A DNA stretch of 64,000 bases from Blattabacterium sp. (Mastotermes darwiniensis) str. MADAR (GCF_000233435.1 NC_016146.1:221701-285700); one strand, 5' to 3'; numbered from the stretch's first letter, positions 29,626 to 39,456 are shown. Numbers and translations are program-made. The notes: generated by a model not told the origin, from the letters alone.

Positions 29626-30009
29626 TTATCGTATTCTATTTATAGAATGAATCAATTCTAAATCTTTTTTTATTGCTTTATTAGAAAGAGATAAGAACAA
29701 TATCATTGATAAGAGAAGAAATAAATTCGTTTTTCTTAAAAGTTTATTTTGATAACATGAAATGAAAATAATTGATAGAAAAGTAGTACTATTTATAATT
29801 ATATTTAAATAGTTACAAAATATTTGTATGGATTTTTTTTTAAAAAGAAGAATACTTAAAATAGATAAGATCAAACATATAATTATAAAAGTAAAAAATA
29901 TTTTATCCAAAAAAAAGGGATGTATTTGGGTATTAGGATAATAATATAAAGAAATAGAAGATATTAGCACAGATAAAAATAAATAAAAAGTTTGTATCCT
30001 ATAGAACAT
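29626..30009 (-). CDS. DUF4293 family small membrane protein
   Basis: A 127-residue protein with four predicted hydrophobic spans (about 5-23, 32-54, 64-86, 92-108) starting MFYRIQTFYLFLSV. The layout matches the Bacteroidetes DUF4293 family, often found beside rho, as here. The function is unknown. It diverges from rho across 89 bases of A/T-rich sequence. Confidence 0.8.
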   Translation of the reverse strand: MFYRIQTFYLFLSVLISSISLYYYPNTQIHPFFLDKIFFTFIIICLILSILSILLFKKKSIQIFCNYLNIIINSTTFLSIIFISCYQNKLLRKTNLFLLLSMILFLSLSNKAIKKDLELIHSINRIR

Positions 30010-30098
30010 AAATTAAAAAAATTTTATTTAAATTAATTTGTATAATTGCATTTACCATCTTGAAGCCAAGATTGGCTAATATATAACCCAATTACTTT

Positions 30099-31589
30099 AT
30101 GTATGATATTACGGAATTAAAAAGTAAAAAACTTTTTGAATTACAGGAAATCGCCCGTTTGTCAGGATTAAAAAAATGTACACAACTACGAAAAAACGAG
30201 CTACTTGAAAAAATAATTTCCATTCTCAATATTAAAAACAATCCTTCTTCTTCAAAGATAGAAAATTCTTTATTAAAAAAAGGATTTAAAGGTAGAAAAA
30301 AAAAATTAACTTCTCCTTCTCAAGAGAATTTAAAAAACTATTCCAAAAGTTCAGAAGAATCTGCAAAAAAATATCCAAAAAGATATTTCCAAAATTGGAA
30401 AAAAAACGATAGATCAGAATCTATTGGAACAGTAAAAAAAAATTCTAATAAATATTGTTCTCCAGAATATGAATTTGATGGAATTATCATTAGCGAAGGA
30501 GTATTAGAAATTATGCCAGAAAATTATGGTTTTTTAAGATCTTCCGATTTCAATTATTTATCTTCTCCCGATGATATTTACGTTTCTCAATCTCAAATTA
30601 GACTTTTTGGAATGAAAACAGGAGATACTATAAGAGGAGAAGTCCGCCCACCTAAAGATGGAGAGAAATATTTTCCTTTAATTAAAATTATTGAAATCAA
30701 TGGAAGAAATCCTTCCTTTGTAAGAGGAAGAGATTCTTTTGAACATTTAACTCCACTTTTTCCAAATGAAAAATTTAAAATAGCTGAAAAAAAAGCCACT
30801 CTTTCTACAAGAATAGTAGATCTTTTCACTCCTATAGGAAAGGGACAAAGAGGTATGATTGTTGCACCTCCAAAGACAGGAAAAACTACTTTATTGAAAG
30901 AAATAGCCAATGCTATTGCTGCTAATCATCCAGAGGTATATCTGATTATATTGCTTATTGATGAACGTCCAGAGGAAGTGACCGATATGCAACGAAATGT
31001 TAAAGGAGAAGTAATAGCATCTACTTTTGATGAACCAGCAGAAAGACATGTAAAAGTAGCTAATATTGTATTACAAAAAGCTAAAAGAATGGTAGAATGT
31101 TCTCATGATGTTGTTATATTACTGGATTCTATAACACGTTTAGCACGTGCGTATAATACTGTTGCTCCTGCTTCTGGGAAAGTTTTATCAGGAGGAGTAG
31201 ATGCTAATGCTTTACATAGACCAAAAAGATTTTTTGGAGCTGCTAGAAATATAGAAGATGGAGGCTCTTTATCCATTATTGCTACCGCTATGATTGATAC
31301 AGGATCAAAAATGGATGAGGTAATTTTTGAAGAGTTTAAAGGAACAGGAAATAAAGAACTTCAATTGGATAGGAAAATAGCTAATAAAAGAATTTATCCA
31401 GCTATCGATCTCGTTTCTTCTAGTACAAGAAAGGATGATCTTTTGTTGGATCCCAATACATTACAAAGGATGTGGATTTTACGAAAACATCTTTCCGATA
31501 TGAATCCAGTAGAAGCTATGGAATTTTTAATATCGCGTATAGCCAGAACTCAAAATAACGAAGAATTTTTAATATCCATGAATGGATGA
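30099..31589 (+). CDS. rho: Transcription termination factor Rho
   Basis: Rho is the hexameric RNA translocase ending transcription at unstructured RNA. It has an N-terminal Rho-N helix domain (1-45), a basic Lys/Ser-rich insert (about 50-130) typical of Bacteroidetes, an RNA-binding cold-shock-like domain (about 130-210), and the ATPase with Walker [16 protein letters not shown] and Walker [17 protein letters not shown]. The Q-loop region is [14 protein letters not shown] 10-A tract at 30296-30305 in the insert is in frame. Confidence 0.97.
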   Translation: MYDITELKSKKLFELQEIARLSGLKKCTQLRKNELLEKIISILNIKNNPSSSKIENSLLKKGFKGRKKKLTSPSQENLKNYSKSSEESAKKYPKRYFQNWKKNDRSESIGTVKKNSNKYCSPEYEFDGIIISEGVLEIMPENYGFLRSSDFNYLSSPDDIYVSQSQIRLFGMKTGDTIRGEVRPPKDGEKYFPLIKIIEINGRNPSFVRGRDSFEHLTPLFPNEKFKIAEKKATLSTRIVDLFTPIGKGQRGMIVAPPKTGKTTLLKEIANAIAANHPEVYLIILLIDERPEEVTDMQRNVKGEVIASTFDEPAERHVKVANIVLQKAKRMVECSHDVVILLDSITRLARAYNTVAPASGKVLSGGVDANALHRPKRFFGAARNIEDGGSLSIIATAMIDTGSKMDEVIFEEFKGTGNKELQLDRKIANKRIYPAIDLVSSSTRKDDLLLDPNTLQRMWILRKHLSDMNPVEAMEFLISRIARTQNNEEFLISMNG

Positions 31590-31635
31590 ATAATTTTATT
31601 TTTTGAATAAAAAACATTATATTAAATATTAACAT

Positions 31636-31708
<73 letters not shown>

Positions 31709-31736
31709 TTATACTTCATACATTCATATTCATTTT

Positions 31737-32903
31737 ATGATTTATTATTTTTTGGGTATTTTATGTTTCTTTATTTTTTTTATTTTCATCTATTCATTTA
31801 AAAAAATAGAATTTATTTTAAGAAATGAGTTAAAAAATCATAAAAATGAGAATCAAAAAATAGCTCAATATGATAAGATAGTATTTGTAAATACCTTAAA
31901 GGATGTGAAAGATGGATTTATGCAATCGGTAAGAGATTTTCAGAATTACATAGATAGAAAGATTCATTTTTATATTGAAGATCAATCTAATAGATTAAAT
32001 ATTCTTCATGTAGAACAAGAAAGACTAGTTAGAATAACAGAAAAAAAACTAGAAGATATAAAAGAAAATGTGAATGAGAAACTTCAAAGTTCTTTAAATC
32101 TACATTTGGATAAATCTTTTGAAATAATAAGGAATCAATTATCCTTCTTGCAAGAGGGGTTAGGTGATATGAGGAATTTAGCACAGGATGTAAATGCCTT
32201 GAAAAGAACTTTAAATCATGTTAAAGTATGTGGAAATTTCAGTGAAATGCAACTTTCCATGTTATTACAACAAATTTTATCCCCAGAACAGTATGCATGT
32301 AACGTTATTACTAAATCTAATACAAATTTTGTAGTGGAATTTGCTATTAAACTTCCAGGAATTGGGGATGGAAATATTATATGGTTGCCTATAGATGTAA
32401 AATTTCCAAAAGAAACTTATGAAAAAGTCCAAATGGCTTATAATTTTGGAGAGAAAAAGGAGTTAGAAATAGCTAAAAAGAATATGGTTTCTGTCCTTAA
32501 AAAAATGTCCAAAGATATTCAATATAAGTATATAGATCCTCCAAATACTACTGATTTTGCAATTCTTTTTTTGCCCTTTGAAGGTATATATGCTGAAATT
32601 GTGAAAAATTCAAGTTTATTAGAAGAATTGCAAAGAAAATATAAAATTGTAATCACAGGTCCTTCTACATTAGCTGCCATGTTAAATAGTTTACAGATAG
32701 GATTTCGTACTTTAGCCATTCAGAAAAGAAGTTCTGAAGTATGGAAAATTTTAGAAACTGTAAAAAAAGAATTTGCAAAATTTGGATTATTGCTTCATCA
32801 AGCACAAGATAAATTACAAGCAGCTTCCAAAGATATAGATAAGGTGATGGGTGTTAGGAACAATTTAATTGAAAAAAAATTAAGAGACATAGAGAACTAT
32901 TGA
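31737..32903 (+). CDS. rmuC: DNA recombination protein RmuC homologue
   Basis: A RmuC-family protein, thought to limit DNA inversion at repeats. An N-terminal membrane helix (about 2-20) leads into a long coiled coil (about 60-165) and a nuclease-like core with LPIDVKFPKETYEK, KDIQYKYIDPPNTTDFAILFLPFEGIYAEI and ITGPSTLAAMLNSL. The 388-residue length is normal. The stop is one base from the 3' end of tRNA-Ser on the opposite strand. Confidence 0.92.
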   Translation: MIYYFLGILCFFIFFIFIYSFKKIEFILRNELKNHKNENQKIAQYDKIVFVNTLKDVKDGFMQSVRDFQNYIDRKIHFYIEDQSNRLNILHVEQERLVRITEKKLEDIKENVNEKLQSSLNLHLDKSFEIIRNQLSFLQEGLGDMRNLAQDVNALKRTLNHVKVCGNFSEMQLSMLLQQILSPEQYACNVITKSNTNFVVEFAIKLPGIGDGNIIWLPIDVKFPKETYEKVQMAYNFGEKKELEIAKKNMVSVLKKMSKDIQYKYIDPPNTTDFAILFLPFEGIYAEIVKNSSLLEELQRKYKIVITGPSTLAAMLNSLQIGFRTLAIQKRSSEVWKILETVKKEFAKFGLLLHQAQDKLQAASKDIDKVMGVRNNLIEKKLRDIENY

Positions 32904-32904
32904 G

Positions 32905-32992
32905 CGGAGAGAAAGGGATTCGAACCCTTGACACTCTTTTTTTGTGAACACGCTTTCCAGGCGTGCGCCTTAAACCTCTCGGCCATCTCTCC
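32905..32992 (-). tRNA. tRNA-Ser (anticodon GGA)
   Basis: An 88-base class II tRNA. The acceptor GGAGAGA pairs with TCTCTCC and the discriminator is G, the usual serine identity base. The anticodon stem CACGC/GCGTG encloses loop CTGGAAA, anticodon GGA. The long variable arm is GTTCACAAAAAAAGAGTGTC-like and the T-loop is TTCGAAT. CCA is not encoded. It lies about 12 bases downstream of the RNase P RNA gene on the same strand. Confidence 0.95.
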
Positions 32993-33002
32993 AAAAGAAC
33001 AA

Positions 33003-33291
33003 AAGAAAGACTATAAGCCGGATTCTGTTTCTATTCCTATCATTTATCTAGGATAATAGTTACCCATTATCTCTATCTGCCTACCCCCCGGTATCAACCG
33101 AGCAAGTTTTCCGGTATACATGGCATTTCACCGTACAGAGTTTACATGATTTCACTACAGCTAAACTGTACTTTCTTTCTGTTGCACTATTCCTCACCTT
33201 ACAGTGGATGGGTGTTACCCATTGTACTGCTCTATGGTGTCCGGACTTTCCTCATTTTTATTTAAAAAAAATGCGATAGGACGTCTTACTT
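33003..33291 (-). ncRNA. rnpB: RNase P RNA
   Basis: This is the catalytic RNA that removes 5' leaders from pre-tRNAs. The minus strand shows the conserved 5' core GAGGAAAGTCCGGACACC, the central GAAATGCCATG-like region and GGGGGGTAGGCAGA, and the 3' core GAATCCGGCTTATAG. P1 would pair AAAGTAAGAC (33292-33283) with GTCTTTCTTT (33011-33002), one mismatch. The ends are estimated from this helix. The 5' P1 strand includes the yebC stop codon. Confidence 0.93.
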
Positions 33292-33999
33292 TATGTTAGA
33301 GTAAATATTTCTTATATTTTCATTTTCTTTAAGTTTTTCAATAAAATTGTATATTTTTTTACTGTTTTCTTTTGAAAGTAATTTTGGATGTTTAGCTATA
33401 CGTTTTACCATAGATCTATGAAAAATTTTCATTCTTTCTAAATTATTTTTCATAGGACCAAAATATTCAAAATCTGTGTATATATAGATATTATTTTCAT
33501 CTTTTATAATATCCTTTGCCCCAAAATCTATTACCATTAATTCAAAATTTTCTATTGGAAAAGAAATATCCTCTTTTTTGATAGAGAAAAAACCTATTCT
33601 ATTAAATAAATGGGTTAACTCTCCATTATGACATAATCTTCCTCCATTTTTGGATAAAAAGATTCTTATATCGGAAGTAGTTCTAATGCTGTTATCCGTT
33701 AAACACTCTATAATCATACTAATTCCGTAAATTCTTCCTTCTAAATTTAAACTTTTATAATTTTTTGTGTTATTTTGTGAGGCTTTTTGTATAGTTCTTT
33801 CTATAGTTTCTTTAGGGATATTCATTGATTTTGCATTGATAATGGCCTTTCTTAAACGATAGGAGGTTTTTCTATCCGATCCTGATTCTTTAACTGCAAT
33901 GGATATTTCTCTAATAACTTTAGAGAATTTTTTGGATTTTTTAAAATCTTGATTATATTTTCTATGTTGGATGTTGGCCCATTTACTATGTCCTGACAT
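33286..33999 (-). CDS. yebC: YebC/PmpR family protein
   Basis: A conserved YebC-family protein. Members are described as transcriptional regulators, and some act on the translating ribosome. The start MSGHSKWANIQHRK, the KSKKFSKVIREISIAVKESG segment and NIPKETIERTIQKAS are diagnostic. The 237-residue length is normal. Its TAA stop (33288-33286) falls within the P1 strand of the RNase P RNA gene that follows on the same strand, so transcript ends and processing must be shared. Confidence 0.93.
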   Translation of the reverse strand: MSGHSKWANIQHRKYNQDFKKSKKFSKVIREISIAVKESGSDRKTSYRLRKAIINAKSMNIPKETIERTIQKASQNNTKNYKSLNLEGRIYGISMIIECLTDNSIRTTSDIRIFLSKNGGRLCHNGELTHLFNRIGFFSIKKEDISFPIENFELMVIDFGAKDIIKDENNIYIYTDFEYFGPMKNNLERMKIFHRSMVKRIAKHPKLLSKENSKKIYNFIEKLKENENIRNIYSNIK

Positions 34000-34074
34000 G
34001 GAAAATTTTTATATAAGCTATTTTTAGCTATCTTCGCTGAAGAATGAATAAGCAATTTAGTAAAAAAAATAATT

Positions 34075-34314
34075 ATGTCAAAAATTTGCGAATTGACAGG
34101 AAAAAAGGCTATGATAGGTCATAAAGTTTCTCATGCTAACAATAAAAACAAACGTCGATTCAATATAAATTTATGTAAAAAACGTTTTTTTTTAACAAAA
34201 GAAAAAAAATGGATTACTTTAAAAATTTGTGCTTCCGTTATTAAAATAATTAATAAAATTGGAATTGAAAATACATTAAAACGTTTCAAATATAATGGGA
34301 AAAAAAGGAAATAG
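34075..34314 (+). CDS. rpmB: 50S ribosomal protein L28
   Basis: A 79-residue L28: [29 protein letters not shown] is the family start and [15 protein letters not shown] the end. It begins the compact cluster rpmB-rpmG-DUF4295-ftsY, a common Bacteroidetes arrangement. It overlaps rpmG by 20 bases in a different frame. Confidence 0.96.
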   Translation: MSKICELTGKKAMIGHKVSHANNKNKRRFNINLCKKRFFLTKEKKWITLKICASVIKIINKIGIENTLKRFKYNGKKRK

Positions 34315-34477
34315 AATACAAGTAATATTAGAATGTACCGAACAAAAAAAAAGAGGAATCCCTGGTTGTTCTAGATACATTACTACAAAAAATAAAAAAA
34401 ACACTCCAAATAGAATAGAATTAAAAAAATACAATCCTATCTTGAGAAAATATACAATTCATAAAGAAATTAAATGA
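34295..34477 (+). CDS. rpmG: 50S ribosomal protein L33
   Basis: A 60-residue L33: [19 protein letters not shown], then [25 protein letters not shown], ending KYTIHKEIK. It is the zinc-free form, without the CxxC pairs. The start lies 20 bases inside rpmB, and the stop TGA overlaps the next ATG (ATGA), which suggests coupled translation along the cluster. Confidence 0.95.
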   Translation: MGKKGNRIQVILECTEQKKRGIPGCSRYITTKNKKNTPNRIELKKYNPILRKYTIHKEIK

Positions 34478-34620
34478 ATAAAAATAGAAAAAAAAAAGTT
34501 TCAAAAAAAATGATTTTTGCTATTCGAATAATTAAATCTAAGAAATCGGGTTGTTATACTTTTGAAAATAAAATTATAACGGATAGGGAAGTAAAAAATT
34601 ATTTCAAAGAAAAAAAATAA
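34474..34620 (+). CDS. DUF4295 family small basic protein
   Basis: A 48-residue frame overlapping the rpmG stop by four bases (ATGA). The product starts [22 protein letters not shown], continues [21 protein letters not shown] and ends KEKK. Its position between rpmG and ftsY and the Ser-Gly-Cys-Tyr-Thr-Phe motif match DUF4295, a small Bacteroidetes protein of unknown function. Its ribosomal neighbours suggest a ribosome-linked role, which is inference. Confidence 0.82.
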   Translation: MNKNRKKKVSKKMIFAIRIIKSKKSGCYTFENKIITDREVKNYFKEKK

Positions 34621-34645
34621 TTCTTGTTAAATTAAATTCATAGAA

Positions 34646-35572
34646 ATGTTTTTTACAAAAAGAAAAAGCAAAGATACCTTCGATCATGAATTAAAAAAAA
34701 CTAGAGAATCCTTATTTTCTAGAATAAAAAATATTCTTTTTCGAAAAGAAAAATTTAACATAGATCTAGATCATATAGAAGAAATATTATTATCTTCGGA
34801 TATAGGAACTACAACAACAATCAAGATAATTAACTATATTAAAAATAAAAAATATGAAAATATAAAAGAATTATATGCATTGCTTAAAGAAGAAATGGAG
34901 ATTCTTTTTATGGATATTAAAAACGAACGTTTAGAACAAAAAATACAATATGAGAACAAACCATACGTTATTATGATGATTGGAATAAATGGAGTAGGTA
35001 AAACTACGACAATTGGAAAATTAGCTTTTTTATTAAAAAAAAAAGGATTTAATTTAATGATAGGAGCTTCGGATACATTTCGTGCTGCAGCCATCCCTCA
35101 ACTTGAAATATGGGCCAAAAAAGTTAATGTCCCATTGATTAAACAACATAGACATGCAGATCCAGCATCTGTAGCATACGATACTTTGCAATCTGCAAAA
35201 TCTAAAAATATAGATGTAGTGTTAATCGATACAGCCGGTAGATTACAAAATAGAATTGGTCTTATGGAAGAGCTATCTAAAATAAGCAGAGTCATGAATC
35301 AAGTAGTTTCTAAAGCTCCTCATGAAATTATGCTAGTTTTAGATGCTACAACAGGTCAACACGCCTTTGAGCAGGTTAATAAATTTTCTTCTTTTGTAAA
35401 AATTTCTTCTATTGTATTAACAAAATTAGAAGGAACTGCTAAAGGTGGAGTAGTTTTAGGAATAATGGATAGATTTAGAATTCCTATCAAATATATTGGA
35501 ATAGGAGAAAAAATACAGGATTTAAAAGAATTTGATGGGAAAAAATTTGTTGATTCTCTTTTTATTAACTGA
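34646..35572 (+). CDS. ftsY: Signal recognition particle receptor FtsY
   Basis: FtsY is the membrane-docking GTPase for SRP-bound ribosomes. The NG domain shows G1 GINGVGKTTTIGKLA, G3 VVLIDTAGRLQNR, the DTFRAAAIPQLEIWA box and G4 TKLEGTAKGG. The acidic N-terminal A domain is almost absent, giving 308 residues, a length common in Bacteroidetes. The stop codon TGA forms the first bases of the dyad proposed upstream of htpG. Confidence 0.96.
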   Translation: MFFTKRKSKDTFDHELKKTRESLFSRIKNILFRKEKFNIDLDHIEEILLSSDIGTTTTIKIINYIKNKKYENIKELYALLKEEMEILFMDIKNERLEQKIQYENKPYVIMMIGINGVGKTTTIGKLAFLLKKKGFNLMIGASDTFRAAAIPQLEIWAKKVNVPLIKQHRHADPASVAYDTLQSAKSKNIDVVLIDTAGRLQNRIGLMEELSKISRVMNQVVSKAPHEIMLVLDATTGQHAFEQVNKFSSFVKISSIVLTKLEGTAKGGVVLGIMDRFRIPIKYIGIGEKIQDLKEFDGKKFVDSLFIN

Positions 35573-35582
35573 CATACTGTTA
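35570..35582 (+). promoter_or_regulatory. Putative heat-shock dyad upstream of htpG
   Basis: TGACATACTGTTA is an imperfect inverted repeat of form TGnCAnnnTGnCA with one departure (T for C). It ends 67 bases before the preferred htpG ATG. A perfect version lies 63 bases before grpE. The shared form, distance and gene class suggest a common operator or promoter element. No experiment is known to me. Confidence 0.35.
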
Positions 35583-35649
35583 ACCTAAAAGTATTTCTCC
35601 TTTTTCATATGCTTCATTTGTATAATATTTGTTAAAATTTTTGGTATAT

Positions 35650-37488
35650 ATGGAAAAAAATAAGATAAATGTTACTTCAGATAATATTTTTCCTATCATT
35701 AAAAGATTTCTTTATTCGGATCAAGAAGTTTTTTTACGTGAATTGGTTTCTAATGCTACTGATGCTATTATAAAATTCAAAACCCTAGTAAAATTAGGAG
35801 AAATAGAAGAAGCGGTTAATGAATTATTGAAAATAAAAGTAAGAATAGATAAGAAGGAGAAAACTATTCACATCATTGATAATGGAATTGGAATGACCAA
35901 AGAAGAAGTAGAAAAATATATAAATCAAATAGCTTTTTCTGGAGCAGAAGAATTCATTCAAAAGTATCAAGATAAAGGATCTACTATTATCGGGCATTTC
36001 GGATTAGGTTTTTATTCTTCTTTTATGGTAGCAAAAAAGGTGATGATATTCACTCAATCTTATAGGAAAAAATACTCATCTGTTTTTTGGTCTTGCGAAG
36101 GGACTCCAACATTTAGTATAGAAGAAATAGAAGAAAAAAGAGAAAGAGGGACAGAGATCGTTCTATTTATAAATGAGGAAAGTAAAGAATTTTTAGAATA
36201 CGATCGTATTTTAAAATTACTTCATAAATATTGTAAATTTATGCCGATTCCCATATCGATCTACTCAGAAGAGGAAAAAAAAGAAATTATTATCAATAAT
36301 ACCTCTCCCATATGGAAAAAAAATCCTATTCATTTAAAAGACAAGGACTATTTAAATTTTTATCATGAATTATATCCAGAACAATTAGAAGATGCTTTGT
36401 TTTGGGTCCATCTAAAGATAGATCATCCTTTTCGTTTAACGGGTGTCTTATATTTTACAAAAATAGAAAATAGAATGTATGTTCATAAGGATAAAGTTTT
36501 TTTATATCAAAATCAAGTTTATATTACGGGAAATTTGGAAGGAGTAGTTCCAGACTTTCTAAGTTTGTTAAGAGGAGTGATAGATTCTCCAGATATTCCT
36601 CTTAATGTATCACGTTCTCATTTGCAATCAGATATTTCGGTAAGAAACATCTCCAAATATATCACAAGAAAGGTAGCTGATAAATTGGATTCTATGTTTT
36701 TAAAAAATAGAAAAAATTTTCAAAATAAGTGGAAGGATATAAAAACATTTGTAGAATATGGAATGATTACTACAAAAAGTTTTTTTGAAAAAGCTAATAA
36801 TTTCTTTCTTTATCCAACAGTCAATGGGTATTTTTTTACTTTCAAGGAAGTAAAAAAACAAATAAAGAACATTCAAATAAATAAAGAAGGAAAAATTGTT
36901 TTTCTTTATACCTCGGATCCAGAAAAACAATATTCTTATATTAAGGAAGCAAAAGATAGATCCTATGAAGTTTTTATTTTGGATAGTCCACTTACAGTAC
37001 ATTTTGTTCAAAAACTAGAAACAACTCACAAAGATATTTCTTTTGTTCGTGTAGATTCAGATCATATTGATAAATTAATTGATAAAAAAGAGGAACAATA
37101 TTTTTCGGAACTTTCCGATAAAGAAAAAAAAGATTTAAAAAATATTGTACATTCACATTTAATGAATGAATATGAATTTTCCGTAAAATTGGAAAATTTA
37201 TCCAAGAAAGATCCTCCTTTTTTAATCATTATTCCAGAATTTGTACGAAGAATGAGAGAAATGAGTTCTCTGGGAACAGAGATTAAGGATAAGAAGAATT
37301 TTTATCAATTGATTGTAAATACAAATCATCTTTTAATGAAAAAGATATTAAAAGAACCAGATAATGAAATAAAAAAAAGCCTCATTCAAGAGGCCTTAAA
37401 TTTAACTCTATTATCAAAAAATTTATTGAATGGAAAAAATTTAACCATTTTTATTGAAAAAAAAATAGAAGATCTTGTTAAACAATAG
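35650..37488 (+). CDS. htpG: Chaperone protein HtpG (Hsp90)
   Basis: Bacterial Hsp90. The N-terminal ATPase has LYSDQEVFLRELVSNATDAI, IIDNGIGMTKEEVEKYI and IGHFGLGFYSSFMVA. The middle domain has RGVIDSPDIPLNVSRSHLQSD. The C-terminal dimerisation part is short, as in flavobacteria. An upstream ATG at 35629 would add MLKFLVY; MEKNKINVTSDNIFP at 35650 fits the family. The gap before it carries the dyad described separately. Confidence 0.97.
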   Translation: MEKNKINVTSDNIFPIIKRFLYSDQEVFLRELVSNATDAIIKFKTLVKLGEIEEAVNELLKIKVRIDKKEKTIHIIDNGIGMTKEEVEKYINQIAFSGAEEFIQKYQDKGSTIIGHFGLGFYSSFMVAKKVMIFTQSYRKKYSSVFWSCEGTPTFSIEEIEEKRERGTEIVLFINEESKEFLEYDRILKLLHKYCKFMPIPISIYSEEEKKEIIINNTSPIWKKNPIHLKDKDYLNFYHELYPEQLEDALFWVHLKIDHPFRLTGVLYFTKIENRMYVHKDKVFLYQNQVYITGNLEGVVPDFLSLLRGVIDSPDIPLNVSRSHLQSDISVRNISKYITRKVADKLDSMFLKNRKNFQNKWKDIKTFVEYGMITTKSFFEKANNFFLYPTVNGYFFTFKEVKKQIKNIQINKEGKIVFLYTSDPEKQYSYIKEAKDRSYEVFILDSPLTVHFVQKLETTHKDISFVRVDSDHIDKLIDKKEEQYFSELSDKEKKDLKNIVHSHLMNEYEFSVKLENLSKKDPPFLIIIPEFVRRMREMSSLGTEIKDKKNFYQLIVNTNHLLMKKILKEPDNEIKKSLIQEALNLTLLSKNLLNGKNLTIFIEKKIEDLVKQ

Positions 37489-38259
37489 TTATCCTATTCC
37501 ATGATTTCTGAATTTAACATTGGTTAATATTTTTTTAGTATATAGTGGAAAATCGGAGTTTTGTATCCAATTGTAGTAATTGGGATACTTTTCAAAAATA
37601 TCAAAAACTTTTTCTCCTTTATATTTTCCAAAATTGAATATTTCGTTTCCTTCTTCATCTATTTTTATAAATCCAGCGAGATCGGCTATGTTTTTTTGAT
37701 GAGAAAATTGATTGAGACTTTGAACGTCTTTCTTTAAAGATTCATATTTTTCTAATTGAGCTAGCAATATTTCATACGTAGCAAACGTATCTTCTTTAGA
37801 ACTATGAGCCTTCATAAGATCTTTTTTACAATAATATTTATAAGCAGCAGAAAGATTTCTAGGTTCCATTTTATGAAATATAACTTGTACGTCTATTGTT
37901 CTATGTTTTTTTATATCAAAAGAAATTCCTGCACGAAGCATTTCTTCCACTAAGATGGGGATATCAAATCTATTAGAATTATAACCCGCTAAATCCGTAT
38001 TTTCAATCATCTTGAAAATATGGATAGCTACCTCTTTAAATGGTAATTTTCCTGCTACATCTTCATCCTTAATACCATGAATAGCTGTTGATTGTGGTGG
38101 AATAGGGATTTCAGGAAATATCAGCCAAGTTTGATCTTTATGATTCCCATTTGGATATACTTTCAATATAGATATTTCTATAATTCTATCTTTGCAAATA
38201 TTTATCCCTGTAGCTTCTATGTCAAAGAAACAAATAGGACGATGAAGTTGTAATTTCAT
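37489..38259 (-). CDS. DnaQ-like 3'-5' exonuclease
   Basis: A DEDD-family exonuclease. Exo I is FFDIEATGINICKDRIIEISI, Exo II lies in NTDLAGYNSNRFDIPIL, and Exo III is in KAHSSKEDTFATYEIL, where the His expected in DEDDh enzymes precedes the Asp. It may serve as polymerase III proofreading subunit or as a separate nuclease. The C-terminus (KYKGEKVFDIFEKYPNYYNWI) is a small extra module seen in Bacteroidetes homologues. It directly abuts htpG convergently with no intergenic base. Confidence 0.88.
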   Translation of the reverse strand: MKLQLHRPICFFDIEATGINICKDRIIEISILKVYPNGNHKDQTWLIFPEIPIPPQSTAIHGIKDEDVAGKLPFKEVAIHIFKMIENTDLAGYNSNRFDIPILVEEMLRAGISFDIKKHRTIDVQVIFHKMEPRNLSAAYKYYCKKDLMKAHSSKEDTFATYEILLAQLEKYESLKKDVQSLNQFSHQKNIADLAGFIKIDEEGNEIFNFGKYKGEKVFDIFEKYPNYYNWIQNSDFPLYTKKILTNVKFRNHGIG

Positions 38260-38278
38260 GTTGTTTGATGTAAATTTT

Positions 38279-38956
38279 TTAATAAATTGAAATTATAATG
38301 TAAAAAATAATAATACATGGAATAGCCACTATGTGTAAAGTTAATAAAAGAAATATACTAATCAGTAAAAACAAATAACGTTTTCTATTTCTTTTACAAG
38401 AAAAACCAGAAAAATTAAGGGATAACATCGGTATCTTGGATATTAAAAAATAACAGGAAAAAAAAATTATGAAAAGTATTGTAATAGGAGAAAAAACGAT
38501 GTCTTTTATTAAAATTCCTATATTATTGCTAGGAATTGTATATTTTTTAATAAGAGATAAGGAAGTGAAGAATAAGGCATTTACTGGAGTGGTTAATCCA
38601 TATTGTTTTTGATCCATATTAAATTGAGCCAAACGACATGCAGAAAATATTGGAATTAAAAATGAAGACCATTCTATGAATGGAATTTTTTGATTTTCAT
38701 TCATACTACTAAACAAAATAAAAATTCTTATAGATGGAACTATACCAAAAGATACCATGTCCGCTAAGGAATCTAATTCTTTACCAAATTTACTTTCGGT
38801 TTTCATGAATCTAGATGTAAATCCATCTAATAAATCAAATATCAATGATCCAATAGTAAACCAAGCGGAACATTCCAAACATTTAGATTGAATAATAGAA
38901 AGGCATCCAAAAAATAAGTTGAATAAGGTAAAAATGTTTGGAATAACTTTTTTCAT
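38279..38956 (-). CDS. pssA: CDP-diacylglycerol-serine O-phosphatidyltransferase
   Basis: PssA makes phosphatidylserine, the precursor of phosphatidylethanolamine. The CDP-alcohol phosphotransferase motif is DGFTSRFMKTESKFGKELDSLAD, with Ser in place of the usual Ala before the Arg and all catalytic Asp residues kept. Several membrane spans cover the rest. The 225-residue length is normal. It diverges from ybeY across 70 A/T-rich bases. Confidence 0.9.
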   Translation of the reverse strand: MKKVIPNIFTLFNLFFGCLSIIQSKCLECSAWFTIGSLIFDLLDGFTSRFMKTESKFGKELDSLADMVSFGIVPSIRIFILFSSMNENQKIPFIEWSSFLIPIFSACRLAQFNMDQKQYGLTTPVNALFFTSLSLIKKYTIPSNNIGILIKDIVFSPITILFIIFFSCYFLISKIPMLSLNFSGFSCKRNRKRYLFLLISIFLLLTLHIVAIPCIIIFYIIISIY

Positions 38957-39026
38957 CGAAAGAAAATTATTTTTTTCTATCTAGGATAGATATTTTAAAA
39001 ATAAAAAAAATATTCCATTTCATTTT

Positions 39027-39449
39027 ATGATTAATTTTTTTTATAAAGTTTCTAACTTTTCTATTGCCAATAAATCTATGGTTATCCAATCCATTCATCT
39101 TATATTAGTGAATGAAGGAAGTCATGTAGGAAATATTAATTATATTTTTTGTAATGATGATTATATTTTGAATATCAATAAAAAATATCTTCGAAAAAAT
39201 TATTATACAGATGTCATAGCTTTTTCTGGTTTGAATGAAAAAAAAGAAAAATATATTTCAGGAGATATATTTGTTAGCATAGATAGAGTTTTAGAAAATT
39301 CTAAACGATGGAATCAGTTGTTCCAAACTGAATTAAATCGTATTATGATACATGCTCTACTACATTTTTTAGGATATAAGGATAAAGATAAAATAAATAA
39401 AGAACTAATGAGAAAAAAAGAGGAGTTTTACTTAATTTTATTTCTATAA
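39027..39449 (+). CDS. ybeY: Endoribonuclease YbeY
   Basis: YbeY is a metal-dependent RNase involved in 16S rRNA 3' maturation and ribosome quality. The zinc motif is [18 protein letters not shown]. The third His of the classic HxxxHxxGYxH form is replaced by Asp, which I believe is usual in flavobacteria. [10 protein letters not shown] and [11 protein letters not shown] are the other signatures. The 140-residue length is normal. mnmG begins 7 bases downstream. Confidence 0.93.
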   Translation: MINFFYKVSNFSIANKSMVIQSIHLILVNEGSHVGNINYIFCNDDYILNINKKYLRKNYYTDVIAFSGLNEKKEKYISGDIFVSIDRVLENSKRWNQLFQTELNRIMIHALLHFLGYKDKDKINKELMRKKEEFYLILFL

Positions 39450-39456
39450 AAGAATC

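Noticed and set aside
39357-39420. YbeY as inactive because the third metal His is missing
   Set aside because: The GYKDK form is, to my knowledge, the usual flavobacterial version, so it is not evidence of decay.
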